DNA of 64,000 nucleotides from DASUBV01 sp036510065. Lineage in GTDB: Bacteria; Actinomycetota; Actinomycetes; Streptosporangiales; Streptosporangiaceae. Positions within the stretch are counted from its first letter, which is position 1. Each line of letters opens with the position of its first letter. The position numbers were made by a program, and so were the translations under genes. Location: assembly GCA_036510065.1 (NCBI GenBank), contig DATCEO010000213.1, positions 137,652 to 201,651 of the forward strand. The letters are read 5' to 3'. Below are positions 15,873 to 24,367 of the stretch, piece after piece. The notes beneath the pieces are model-generated. The model was not told the origin of the DNA. It saw only the letters and a program-made list of their open reading frames with translations, and did not search any database.

Positions 15873-17026
15873 TGGCCCGTCCTGGCCCGCCGGCGTCGGT
15901 GTTCCGCTTTCCCCGGCGCCGGCTGCAGCTGCAGCTCGCCCTGTTCTACGCGGGCGTCTTCCTCGTCTCCGGCGTCGCCCTGCTCGCCATCCCGGGCATC
16001 GCGCTGATCGGGGTCAAGAGCACGGTTCACGCCGGGACCCGGAGCAGCGCGTCGGCCATCGCCCAGCACGGCACCGACGTCCGCCAGCAGGTCATCGGCT
16101 CCGCCGTGGCGCTGGCGATCACGGTGGTGCTGTCCCTCGTCCTCGGCTGGCTGATCGCCGGCCGGCTGCTGCGACCGCTGCGCACAATCACCGCCACCGC
16201 GCGGGACATCTCCGCCAGCAACCTGCACCAGCGCCTGCGCCCGGGCGACCGCGGCGACGAGTTCACCGAGCTCGCCCGCACGCTCAACGACCTGTTCGGG
16301 CGGCTCGAGGCGTCGTTTGAGTCGCAGCGGCATTTCGTGGCCAACGCCTCGCACGAGCTGCGCACCCCGCTCACCGCGGAGCGGACCCTGATCCAGGTGG
16401 CACTGGCCGATCCAGGCGGTAACGAGCAGACCCTGCGAGCGGCCTGCCAGCAGGTGCTGGCCTTGGGCGAGCAGCAGGAACGCCTCATCGAGGCGCTGCT
16501 CACCCTGGCCAGCAGCGAGCGGGGCATCCAGGTGCGGGAACCGTTTGACCTGGCCGAGATCACCCGCCGGGTGCTCCTGGTCCGCCGCCAGGAGGCCGGG
16601 CGCCGCGGCATCAGCGTCGGCACCCGGCTCGCCGCGGCTCCGGCAGCGGGTGACCCGAGCCTGGCCGAGAGCCTGGTGGCCAACCTGGTCGACAACGCGC
16701 TGCGGCACAACGCGGCCGGCGGCCAGGTGGAGATCTCGACTGCCGCGACCGCCGGAGGGGCGCATATCTGGGTCAGCAACACCGGAACCGTGATCCCGCC
16801 CGGCGAGGTCGAGCGCCTGTTCCGGCCGTTCCAGCAGCTAGGCCCGGACCGGGTCCGGCGCAGTGGCGGACACGGGCTTGGCCTGGCCATCGTGCACGCC
16901 ATCGCCGCCGCCCACGGTGCCGCGGTCCGTCCCCGCGCCCGGCCGGAAGGCGGCCTCGACATCGACGTGAGCTTCCCGCGTGAGGGCGATCAGCCCGCGG
17001 GCAGCGGCGGGAACTCGGGCGCGTGA
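15872..17026 (+). CDS. Sensor histidine kinase
   Basis: 384 residues. Two membrane helices (about 20-42 and 70-95) flank a short extracytoplasmic loop, so it may sense within the membrane. Then a HAMP domain (GRLLRPLRTITATARDIS), the HisKA H-box FVANASHELRTPL with H161, N-box LVANLVDNALRHN and G-boxes GHGLGLAIVHAIA. The small sensor loop is typical of kinases paired with antibiotic-export ABC systems. Its 3' end overlaps the convergent enoyl-CoA hydratase by 37 bases. Confidence 0.95.
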   Translation: MARPGPPASVFRFPRRRLQLQLALFYAGVFLVSGVALLAIPGIALIGVKSTVHAGTRSSASAIAQHGTDVRQQVIGSAVALAITVVLSLVLGWLIAGRLLRPLRTITATARDISASNLHQRLRPGDRGDEFTELARTLNDLFGRLEASFESQRHFVANASHELRTPLTAERTLIQVALADPGGNEQTLRAACQQVLALGEQQERLIEALLTLASSERGIQVREPFDLAEITRRVLLVRRQEAGRRGISVGTRLAAAPAAGDPSLAESLVANLVDNALRHNAAGGQVEISTAATAGGAHIWVSNTGTVIPPGEVERLFRPFQQLGPDRVRRSGGHGLGLAIVHAIAAAHGAAVRPRARPEGGLDIDVSFPREGDQPAGSGGNSGA

Positions 17027-17796
17027 CCTTCGCCGCGGGCAGCCAGGGCGGCGGCCAGGTCGGGGTGCTCGAAAGACTCGTCCATCAGTGCGAGAGTCCG
17101 GCGCAGCGCCGCGTCGTCGGTGGCCTCGAGGTCGGCGTAGACCTGCGACTTGGCCGTGGCCATCGAGTACGGGGAGCAGGACTCCGCGAGCCTGGTGGCG
17201 TAGCCGACCGCTTCGGCGAGCACGGACTCCCTGCTGCTGACGTACTGCACCAGGCCGATCCGGGCGGCTTCCTCGCCGGTGATGGTGCGGGCGCTCAGCA
17301 GCAGGTCCAGGCTCCACGCCGTGCCGATCACCCGCGGCAGCAGCCACGACAGGCCGTACTCGGCCACCAGGCCGAGCCGCGCGAAGGTGGTGCTGATCTT
17401 TGCGTCCGCCGCGGCGAAGCGGACGTCGCTGCCCATCATGTAGGCGAAGCCGATGCCGGCCACCGGGCCGTTCACGGCGCAGATGACCGGCTTGCGGATA
17501 CGGAAGGCGACGGTGGGCAGGTCCTCGCGCCGGGGCAGGAAGCCGCGGATAGTCGCGGCGCCCTCGGACAGGATGCCCAGGTCGGCCCCGGCGCAGAAGC
17601 CGCGGCCCGCACCGGTCACGACCACGGCCCGTACGCCGGGCCCGGCGTCGGCGGCGCGGAGGGCATCGCCGTAGGCGGCGGCCATCGAGGGCGTGATCGC
17701 GTTGAGCACGTCCGGCCGGCTGAGCGAGACGATCGCGACCGCTCCCTCGCGCCGGACCGTGATCTCGGGCGTGGTGCCCGCCTGCGCCGTCGTCAC
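16990..17796 (-). CDS. Enoyl-CoA hydratase/isomerase (crotonase superfamily)
   Basis: 268 residues with the crotonase oxyanion-hole segments VVVTGAGRGFCAGADLGIL and KPVICAVNGPVAGIGFAYMMGSDVRFAAADAKI. The Asp of GADLG and the Gly pair are kept; the second catalytic Glu position reads ARLGLVAEYG. Substrate unknown. GTG start at 17794-17796. It is divergent from a second, frameshifted crotonase gene 96 bp away. Confidence 0.9.
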   Translation of the reverse strand: MTTAQAGTTPEITVRREGAVAIVSLSRPDVLNAITPSMAAAYGDALRAADAGPGVRAVVVTGAGRGFCAGADLGILSEGAATIRGFLPRREDLPTVAFRIRKPVICAVNGPVAGIGFAYMMGSDVRFAAADAKISTTFARLGLVAEYGLSWLLPRVIGTAWSLDLLLSARTITGEEAARIGLVQYVSSRESVLAEAVGYATRLAESCSPYSMATAKSQVYADLEATDDAALRRTLALMDESFEHPDLAAALAARGEGHAPEFPPLPAG

Positions 17797-17892
17797 GATG
17801 CCTCCCGCTGACCGGTCCCCGGAGCCACCAATTTAGCGCTTTTCCTGCTAGACAACTGCTGCGCGACAGTGACCGGAGGAGGCAAGAGCATC

Positions 17893-18658
17893 ATGACCGA
17901 CCTCGTGCTGGTGGACCGGCCGGCGAGCGGCATCGCCGTCGTCACGCTGAACCGCCCGGCGAAATATAACGCGCTCACCGCGGAGCTCGTCGCCGCCCTG
18001 CAGCGGCTGCTTGGCGAGCTCGCCGAGGACGACGGCCTGCGCGCGGTCGTTCTCACCGGCGCCGGCCCCGCCTTCTGCGCGGGCCTGGACCTGATCGAGC
18101 TCGGCGCGGGTGCCGAGTTCCCGCCCGGCGACCTGGCGCCCCTGCTGGCGCTTCCGGTCCCGGTGATCGGGGCGATCAACGGCGTCGCCGTGACCGGCGG
18201 CCTTGAGCTGGCGCTGGCGTGCGACTTCCGGATCGGCAGCGAGCGGGCCCGCTTCGCCGACACCCACGCCCGGGTCGGGGTCACCCCGGCCTGGGGGCTG
18301 CCCGCACGGCTGCCAGGCCGTGGGCCAGTCGTGGGCCCGGCAGATGTCGATGACCGGCGATTTCGTGGACGCGCCGACGGCGCTGCGGATCGGCCTGATC
18401 AACGAGCTGGTCGCGCACGGCTCGCTCCTCGAGCGCGCCGTCCAGCTCGCCGCGAGCGTCACCTCGACCGACCAGGCCACCGCGGCGCGCATCCGCGAGG
18501 TGTATGACCTGGCCCGCGACCAGACCGGGGCGCAGGCCCTGGCGGCGGAGAAAGCGCTCAGTGCCGACGGCGTGCTGATCACCGACCCGGAGGCGTTCGC
18601 GGCCCGGCGCGCCGCCGTGTTCGCCCGCGGCCGCACCCAGCCCGGTCAGGACCACTGA
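17893..18658 (+). pseudogene. Enoyl-CoA hydratase with single-base frameshift
   Basis: ATG at 17893 follows GGAGGAGG. The first part encodes VVLTGAGPAFCAGLDLIEL and IGAINGVAVTGGLELALACDF in one frame as far as VTPAWGLPARLP. From about 18310 the continuation AVGQSWARQMSMTGDFVDA is in another frame. Restoring one base near 18309-18317 (expected codons for LPQAVGQ) gives a normal 255-residue crotonase. It is either a recent pseudogene or a sequencing error. Confidence 0.8.
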
Positions 18659-18770
18659 ATAGGGCAGGAACTTCCCGTCCAGGGTCACCACCGCCCGGTC
18701 ACCGGCCGCGCCGGGGCGCTCCGGCCGCTCACGTGGCGATGGGCCGGCTAGCGGGTACGACCATCGGCAT

Positions 18771-20021
18771 ATGACGGCGACGGGGGTCCGCCAAGGCGTG
18801 AGCGCGGACGTCGACAGGCTATTGACCCGGTTTACCCGGTTCCTGCTCCTCTACAGCGCGGAGGGCGGGTTTGAGCTGCGCGAGACCGTCCGCTCGGTCG
18901 GCGCTGCCTACCAGGCCGACGCCGACGTCCTCGCGGTGGCCGAGGGAGCGGTCCTGGTCGTCCGGCACCCGGACGGGTCGGAGCACGCCGACACCGTGCA
19001 TGTCGCGCCCGAGCTGGCCCGGCTCGACCTGGTCGCAGAGGGGAAGTTCCTGGCCGGCCGGATCAGCGCGGGCGGCCTGACCGCCGCGGACGCCGACCGG
19101 GAGCTGGCTGGCCTGGCGGCCCGGCGCGAGTCCTATCCGGCCTGGCTGCGGATCATCGGGGTGACGCTGTTCGCGGCCGGGTTCGCGCCCAGCGTGCAGG
19201 CCACCTGGCGCGAGCTGGGCAGCAGCGTCATCCTGGGCGCGGTGATGGGCGTGCTGTTCGTCGTCGCCGACCGGCTCCGGGTGCTGCGGACGCTGCTCCC
19301 CATCGTCGGGCCCCTGGTGGTGGCGGTCATTGCCTTCGAGGCGCTGCACGCCGACCGGGCCCCGGGCGGCCCGGTGATCTTGATGATCCCGGCGCTGTTC
19401 GTGCTGATCCCCGGTGACTTCCTGTGCGCGGCCACGGTCGAGCTGGCCGTCGGCCAGATCACCCCCGGGGCCGTCCGGCTGGCCCAGGCCGCGTTCACCC
19501 TGGTCGAGCTGGCGGCGGGCGTGGTGATCGCCGCGGAGATCACCGGGGCCGGTACCCGCAGCCTGTTCGAGGCCCGGGTGCCGAGCGCCCTGCCCGGCTG
19601 GGTGCTCGTGGTGTCGTGGATACCGTTCACCATCGGCCTGGCCTGGACCTTCAGCGCCAGGATGCGCGACGTGCCGTGGATTCTCGGCCTGGTCTACATC
19701 GCCTGGGGCGTTCAGCAGGGCATGACCAGGGCGGTCGGCCCGACGGCCGGCACCTTCGCCGCCGCCGCCGCGCTGGCCGTGGTGGCCGGCCTGCTCGAGC
19801 GGTCCGCGCGGCGGCCGCCCCGGATCGTGCTGATCCTCGGGGGGTTCTTCGCCCTGACCGTCGGGGCGCTGGCCCTGCGCGGCCTGACCACGATCGACGC
19901 CGGGAACCAGGCCCAGGGGCTCGCCGACCTGCGCGACGCGATCACGCAGACCACCGCGCTCACCCTCGGGCTCATCGTCGGCGCGATCGCGGCCATGGCG
20001 GGCGCCCGGAACCGGACCTAG
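18771..20021 (+). CDS. ThrE-family threonine/serine exporter-like membrane protein
   Basis: 416 residues. The N-terminal cytosolic ThrE domain (LLTRFTRFLLLYSAEGGFELRETV, then GKFLAGRISAGGLTAADADREL) is followed by about ten membrane helices comprising the DUF1212 and ThrE_2 halves. PALFVLIPGDFLCAATVELAVGQITPG is a strong family match. It probably exports small amino acids or related metabolites across the inner membrane. Monocistronic. Confidence 0.85.
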   Translation: MTATGVRQGVSADVDRLLTRFTRFLLLYSAEGGFELRETVRSVGAAYQADADVLAVAEGAVLVVRHPDGSEHADTVHVAPELARLDLVAEGKFLAGRISAGGLTAADADRELAGLAARRESYPAWLRIIGVTLFAAGFAPSVQATWRELGSSVILGAVMGVLFVVADRLRVLRTLLPIVGPLVVAVIAFEALHADRAPGGPVILMIPALFVLIPGDFLCAATVELAVGQITPGAVRLAQAAFTLVELAAGVVIAAEITGAGTRSLFEARVPSALPGWVLVVSWIPFTIGLAWTFSARMRDVPWILGLVYIAWGVQQGMTRAVGPTAGTFAAAAALAVVAGLLERSARRPPRIVLILGGFFALTVGALALRGLTTIDAGNQAQGLADLRDAITQTTALTLGLIVGAIAAMAGARNRT

Positions 20022-20640
20022 TCAGGCCTCCCGGCGCGGCAGGCTCCAGCCGCGCTGGTAGCTGATCAGGCACAGGCCGGCCCCGACGACCGTGCCGGCC
20101 AGGATGCCCAGCCTGGCCAGGCCCAGGCCATGACAGAGCACCAGGACGATGCTGGCCAGGACGGCGCTGGTGGCATAGAGCCGGTTTCCCCCGAAGATCT
20201 GCGGCACGTCCCGCAGCAGCACGTCCCGCACGACGCCGCCGCCCACGGCCGTCACTGTGCCCAGCAGTACCGCCGCCTGCCAGCTGAGGCTGTCGGAGAG
20301 GGTCAGCTGGGCGCCGGCGGCCGCCCAGCAGCCCAGCACCAGGGCGTCCACGAACCGGTAGCCGTGCTCCCAGAGGCGGCCGTGGATGCGCAGCAGGTAG
20401 GCGACAAGCGCGCTCGCCACGGCGGTGATCAGGTAGAGCCGGTCGGTCAGGGCCAGCGGCGGCCCGTGCTGTAACAGGGTGTCCCGGATGATGCCCCCCG
20501 CCCAGGCCCGAGGTGATCGCCAGGGTCGCGAAGCCCACGATGTCAAAGCGGTGCTCGCGGGCCTTGACGCCGCCCAGTACCGCGTTGGCGCCCACTCCGG
20601 CGATGTCCAGGCCGTGGGTGAGGGTCTCCAGCGTCGCCAT
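20022..20640 (-). pseudogene. TRIC/UPF0126 cation-channel protein with homopolymer frameshift
   Basis: The N-terminal half (MATLETLTHGLDIAGVGANAVLGG to AITSGLGGG) and the C-terminal half (GIIRDTLLQHGPPLALTDRLYL to the end) are in different frames, joining at six Cs, 20494-20499. Removing one base gives a standard 205-residue trimeric intracellular cation channel with the paired GGGIIRD and GGGVVRDVLL motifs. A homopolymer is a frequent error site, so this could be an intact gene misread. Confidence 0.8.
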
Positions 20641-20771
20641 CACGAGCGCGTCACCGCGGTTGCCCTCCCCCAAGCGGACATAATGTCACGAAGCGGCACT
20701 TCCCGAGTCCGCCGTTGCCAGGCGTGACCCCGATGTTACAGTGCGCAGTCTCCGGCCCGGCGGAGCGGGCG

Positions 20772-22373
20772 TTACCAGAGGTTGTGCTGGGCGGCGATCG
20801 GGTCACCGGGCCATTCGTGCATGCTGGCCAGGTTGTCGCGGGCCGGGAACTTGGCCGCGGCCGGGCCGTCGGCGAAGGCCCGCAGCAGGTTGGCGGTCAC
20901 CCGCCGGGTGAATCGCCCCGTGCGCTGACTGGTGCCGAAGCCGATCGGGCCGCTGAGGGCCCTGACCCAGCGCATGGTCCCGGCGTTGAACACCCCGGCG
21001 CCCCCGGCGTGCGTGTAGTACGCCGAATCGGAATAGCTGTGCACGCCGCGGCAGGTCAGCGGCGAATGGGAGAGGACCTCGATCGGCCGCTCCAGCGGCG
21101 CGCCGGGGTTCACCCGGTCGTACTCGACACCGACCAGGCCGGGGAACGCGGCGCCATGGCCCGCGCCCGTCCCCGCGAACAGCCAGGAATCCGGGCTGAC
21201 CACCACGAAGGCCGCCGAGACGGGATTGGACTCATACAGCGTCCCGGTCAGCGACGACTCGGGATCGGGATGCGGCGGCTCCCGCCAGTCGCTGGTGACC
21301 AGCGCATTGTCGTGGCCGTACATCGGATCCTGGAGATAACTGGTCTTGTAACAGATAATCAGGCGCCGGTCACCCAGCCTGGTACGGGCCAGCCGAGTGC
21401 GCCGGAACAGGGCGTTGGCGCCGAGAAAGGCCACGTTGACGCCGGCGTTCCGGGCGGCGGTGACGTGCGCTCGCTCCGGCGGCGACCAGTACTCGTCGTG
21501 GCCGCCGGAGACCACCGCGCTAGCGCCGCTGAGCAGGCCGGGGTAGCCGCCTATGTCCATGCTGGTCGCGTAGCCCAGCGGGATCCCCAGCCGCTCGGCC
21601 AGCTGGATGAGCTTGCGCTCGTGGGTCAGGAACATGAAGGCGCCGTTGAGGTCGTAGGGCCGGTCGAGGCTGACGGCCAGCGACCGGTTGCCGTAGTCCG
21701 CCACCCCGGCCGGCCCGTTGTACAGGTCGTGACCGCCCCACATGTTGTAGGCCTGCCAGGTGGCCACGGCGTTCTTGATGACCACCCGGCCGGCATTGCT
21801 GGCCGAGCGGACGGTCAGCGGGACATACCGCTGCGCGCCCGAGTCGGCGTCCAGCCGCAGCAGGTACGAGCCCTCGGGCCAGTCGTGGGTCGGCACGGTG
21901 AGCGATGGTCCCCAGTCCGTCGTGACGGTCCGGGTCCCCGGTTCCACGGACGCCGCGCGCTGCCGGCGGCCGGGCACGCTGCCGGACTGCCAGACCAGCC
22001 GGGCCAGGTCACCGGCATACCAGCCCATCCGGAAGGCCAGCACGCGAAACGACCGCGAGGTGGTCGAGACGAACAGGGTCACGGCCTCGCCGGGCAGCAC
22101 GCTGGCCTGCCCGGCATAGCCCATGATCGCATCGGCCGGCCCGACGTGCCGGATCTCCCAGCTCGGGTCGCCGGGCAGGTCGTTCTCGGCCACCTTCCGC
22201 AGCGGCCGGGCGGACGACGTCTGCCCAGGGGCCCCGGACGTCACAGGGCTGGCGGAGCACCCGGCCAGCCCGGCGACCGCGGCGGCGCCAGGAATCGCGA
22301 CGGCTGCGCCGAGAAAAATCCTCCGGCTGTGGGAGCGGGGAAAGCGACTCACATTCCGAGCATGCCCTGTCAC
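20772..22373 (-). CDS. N,N-dimethylformamidase beta-subunit-like secreted lipoprotein
   Basis: 533 residues. The leader has RSHSRRIFLG then a hydrophobic stretch and lipobox LAGC, suggesting export (possibly Tat) and lipid anchoring. Domains resemble the C-terminal region of the dimethylformamidase large subunit: GWYAGDLARLVWQSGSVPGR, KNAVATWQAYNMWGGHDLY, SGGHDEYWSPPERAHV, FNAGTMRWVRAL. The true DMFase iron ligands cannot be confirmed by eye, and a lipoprotein location is unlike the cytoplasmic enzyme, so the substrate is open. Confidence 0.75.
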   Translation of the reverse strand: MTGHARNVSRFPRSHSRRIFLGAAVAIPGAAAVAGLAGCSASPVTSGAPGQTSSARPLRKVAENDLPGDPSWEIRHVGPADAIMGYAGQASVLPGEAVTLFVSTTSRSFRVLAFRMGWYAGDLARLVWQSGSVPGRRQRAASVEPGTRTVTTDWGPSLTVPTHDWPEGSYLLRLDADSGAQRYVPLTVRSASNAGRVVIKNAVATWQAYNMWGGHDLYNGPAGVADYGNRSLAVSLDRPYDLNGAFMFLTHERKLIQLAERLGIPLGYATSMDIGGYPGLLSGASAVVSGGHDEYWSPPERAHVTAARNAGVNVAFLGANALFRRTRLARTRLGDRRLIICYKTSYLQDPMYGHDNALVTSDWREPPHPDPESSLTGTLYESNPVSAAFVVVSPDSWLFAGTGAGHGAAFPGLVGVEYDRVNPGAPLERPIEVLSHSPLTCRGVHSYSDSAYYTHAGGAGVFNAGTMRWVRALSGPIGFGTSQRTGRFTRRVTANLLRAFADGPAAAKFPARDNLASMHEWPGDPIAAQHNLW

Positions 22374-22464
22374 CGCCGCCGTCCGCTCGCTATTGGTCTT
22401 GGCTTGCCGGCAACGTGCCCTGATAAGGCGCCTTCGGGCAGGTCACCACGTACGGGCATGGCGG

Positions 22465-22863
22465 TCACTCCACATCGCAGTAGATGTCCATGCCGGTGAG
22501 GTCCAGGATCCTGAGCACCGGCGCGCTCGGCCGGATGACCGATCGTCGGCCGCCGGGCAGGAGCTGCCCGGCGCCGACCACCAGCCGGATCGCGGCGCAG
22601 TCGACGAAGACCACCTGCGTCATGTCGAAGGCCAGCCGCTGGGGGGAGCGGCCCAGGATCTCCGCGAGCCGCTCGGCGAGCAGCGGAGTGGTGGCGATGT
22701 CCAGCTCACCGCGGATGACGACCGTGGCCGTTCCCGCGGTCAGCCGGGTCTCGATGGTCAGCGGAGGGGCTGGGGCGCCTGGGCGGACGTGGCGCGGCGG
22801 CCCCGGCAGGCCGTCAGCTGCCGGGTCCGTCCGCGCGCAGTCACCAGAAGTGCCGGCGGCCAC
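22465..22863 (-). CDS. STAS-domain anti-sigma-factor-antagonist-like protein
   Basis: 132 residues, with a STAS fold from about residue 35: LTIETRLTAGTATVVIRGELDIATTPLLAERLAEIL, then FDMTQVVFVDCAAIRLVVGA. The position of the phosphorylatable Ser of SpoIIAA (DSSG) is occupied by Cys-Ala, so phosphorylation control may be absent. The GTG start lies inside the upstream 51-aa gene (23-bp overlap); no nearer start exists. Confidence 0.82.
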   Translation of the reverse strand: MAAGTSGDCARTDPAADGLPGPPRHVRPGAPAPPLTIETRLTAGTATVVIRGELDIATTPLLAERLAEILGRSPQRLAFDMTQVVFVDCAAIRLVVGAGQLLPGGRRSVIRPSAPVLRILDLTGMDIYCDVE

Positions 22864-22996
22864 CGACGCCCCGGCCGATCATGCCCAGGACCAGCAGGAG
22901 CAGGCCGATGACGAGCACGATGATGCCGATCGTCCAGATGATAGCGATCTTGGCGATGAAGCCGATGAGCAGCAGAATAAGCCCAAGGATGATCAT
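22841..22996 (-). CDS. 51-aa hydrophobic membrane protein (DUF6131-like)
   Basis: A small gene with a good start: ATG preceded six bases away by GGAG. The product is two membrane helices joined by a lysine (IGFIAKIAIIWTIGIIVLVIG) and ends GVGGRRHFW. A paralogue with the same layout and the same length is at 45413-45568. Function unknown. Confidence 0.8.
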   Translation of the reverse strand: MIILGLILLLIGFIAKIAIIWTIGIIVLVIGLLLLVLGMIGRGVGGRRHFW

Positions 22997-23012
22997 GGTA
23001 ACTCCTGTCCAG

Positions 23013-23034
23013 CAGTAGCTTCAGCCGACTACTG
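23013..23034. promoter_or_regulatory. Inverted repeat upstream of the 51-aa protein
   Basis: CAGTAG and CTACTG separated by ten bases, ending 17 bp before the start codon in the leader of the small membrane protein. Could be an operator or an mRNA hairpin. The remainder of the 335-bp gap 22997-23331 shows no gene. Confidence 0.3.
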
Positions 23035-23331
23035 TTCAGGTGGCGCTCCCCGGGATCCGGCGAAAGCGCGGGACCAGCAGCGACGTGACGGGGGCCGCGG
23101 GGAGCTGGGCGGCGTCGTAACGGCGATATCAGTATGCCCGAAGTCGGTGCCGACGCAAACGCGATATGCCGCGAAATTGGCAACGAGCTGGCGCCGCCGT
23201 CAAAGGCGCAGGTAGCGACGGCGGAGCCAGCGAAAATCGGCCGATGAATCCCGGCCATCCGGGTCGTCTCAGCACCAGCGGATCTGGTAAGTACCGAAGG
23301 ATCGGGCCGCAGCCTGCAGGAGGAGCCAGGG

Positions 23332-23858
23332 ATGAGCCTGCCAGAGATCGAGTCGCGGGAAGAGTGGCTGAAGCACAGGAAGGAGCTGCTCGGCCGAGAG
23401 AGGGAGCTGACCCGGCAGACCGACCGGCTGAACGCCGACCGCCGGCGCCTGCCGATGGTGGCGGTGACCAAGGACTACGTATTCGAGGGACCGGCGGGCC
23501 CCGCGAGCCTGCTGGACATGTTCCAGGGCCATCGCCAGCTCGTGCTGCAGCACTTCATGTTCGACCCGTCGTGGGACGAAGGCTGCTCGAGCTGCACCGC
23601 GGGCGTGGACGAGCCGCCGGCCTGGACTGGCTCGTCCTGCTGGAGAACCAGCCCTGTGAGCAGCGCGGAGTCAGCTTCTTCCTGCGCGACGGCGACGACG
23701 TCCTCCACACCTACTCGACGTTCGCCCGTGGCACCGAGATGCTCGGCGGCGCCTACTCCATTCTCGACCTCACCGCGCTGGGCCGGCAGGAAGAATGGGA
23801 GGAGCCCAAGGGCCGTGCCGCCGCCCCGCGCCCGGCAGTCCCCGACTTCTCGCCCTGA
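23332..23858 (+). pseudogene. DUF899 (thioredoxin-like) gene with internal deletion and frameshift
   Basis: The start is normal (GGAGGAG, ATG) and the first 90 codons encode KELLGRERELTRQTDRLNADRR, LLDMFQGHRQLVLQHFMFDPSWDEGCSSCTAG. The family's central part (roughly 60-70 residues) is missing. The end, RGVSFFLRDGDDVLHTYSTFARGTEMLGGAYSILDLTALGRQEEW, continues in a different frame from about 23600. Deletion plus frame change indicates a true pseudogene. Confidence 0.85.
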
Positions 23859-23915
23859 GCCGGAACCGGATCGGCCGGCCGGCGCGGGCCGGACGGCAGG
23901 ATTTTCTGGCCGGGC

Positions 23916-23942
23916 TGTCGATCTGGGCCAGGGCCATCCGTT
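23916..23942 (+). promoter_or_regulatory. Candidate ECF42 promoter upstream of the DGPF gene
   Basis: TGTCGA at 23916-23921, 17-bp spacer, CGTT at 23939-23942. ECF42 sigma factors are reported to use a TGTCGA -35 element, and the same GCTGTCGATCTGG block recurs upstream of the MFS gene at 25668. Autoregulation of the DGPF-sigma operon is typical for the group. Confidence 0.65.
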
Positions 23943-23998
23943 GGGTGGCTAGACATAGCCCCGGGGCCAGCCCGGCCCCGCGCCGACCGGAGGACGTC

Positions 23999-24367
23999 AT
24001 GAAGTACGCACTGCTGATCTATGTCGACCCGGACGCCAGGACAGACGCTCCCGCTGCCGGCGGCGAGGTCATGGACAGCTGGCTCGACTACACCGCCGCG
24101 CTCTCCGGCGCCGGGGCCGCCCTGGGCGCGGAGGCGCTCCGGCCGGTCGATACGGCCACGACGGTACGGTCCCGCGGCGGCGAGCGGCTGCTGACCGACG
24201 GCCCGTTCATCGAGACCAAGGAGCATCTGCTCGGGTTCTACCTGCTGGATGTCCCCGACCTCGACGCCGCGCTGGACTGGGCCGCGCGGATGCCGGTCGT
24301 GGGCTACGGCTCGGTCGAGGTGCGGCCGGTCCAGGAGGGCCAGGCATGGCGGGCCCCGCTGGAGTAA
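23999..24367 (+). CDS. DGPF/YCII-domain protein linked to ECF42
   Basis: 122 residues beginning MKYALLIYVDP, with the eponymous motif LLTDGPFIETKEHLLGFYLLDVPDLDAALDWAARMP. DGPF proteins are dimeric alpha-beta-barrel proteins that are the characteristic neighbours of ECF42 sigma factors; their biochemical role is not established. ATG at 23999 follows GGAGG. Overlaps the sigma gene by 22 bases. Confidence 0.93.
   Translation: MKYALLIYVDPDARTDAPAAGGEVMDSWLDYTAALSGAGAALGAEALRPVDTATTVRSRGGERLLTDGPFIETKEHLLGFYLLDVPDLDAALDWAARMPVVGYGSVEVRPVQEGQAWRAPLE

Noticed and set aside
20772..22373. Calling this gene a functional dimethylformamidase
   Set aside because: Only the large-subunit-like fold is visible; no small-subunit gene is adjacent and the protein is a predicted lipoprotein, so only similarity is claimed.
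20715..22499. 594-codon forward ORF opposite the dimethylformamidase-like gene
   Set aside because: Composition is Gly/Arg/Pro/His-rich with no recognisable fold; the reverse frame has a signal peptide and family motifs.
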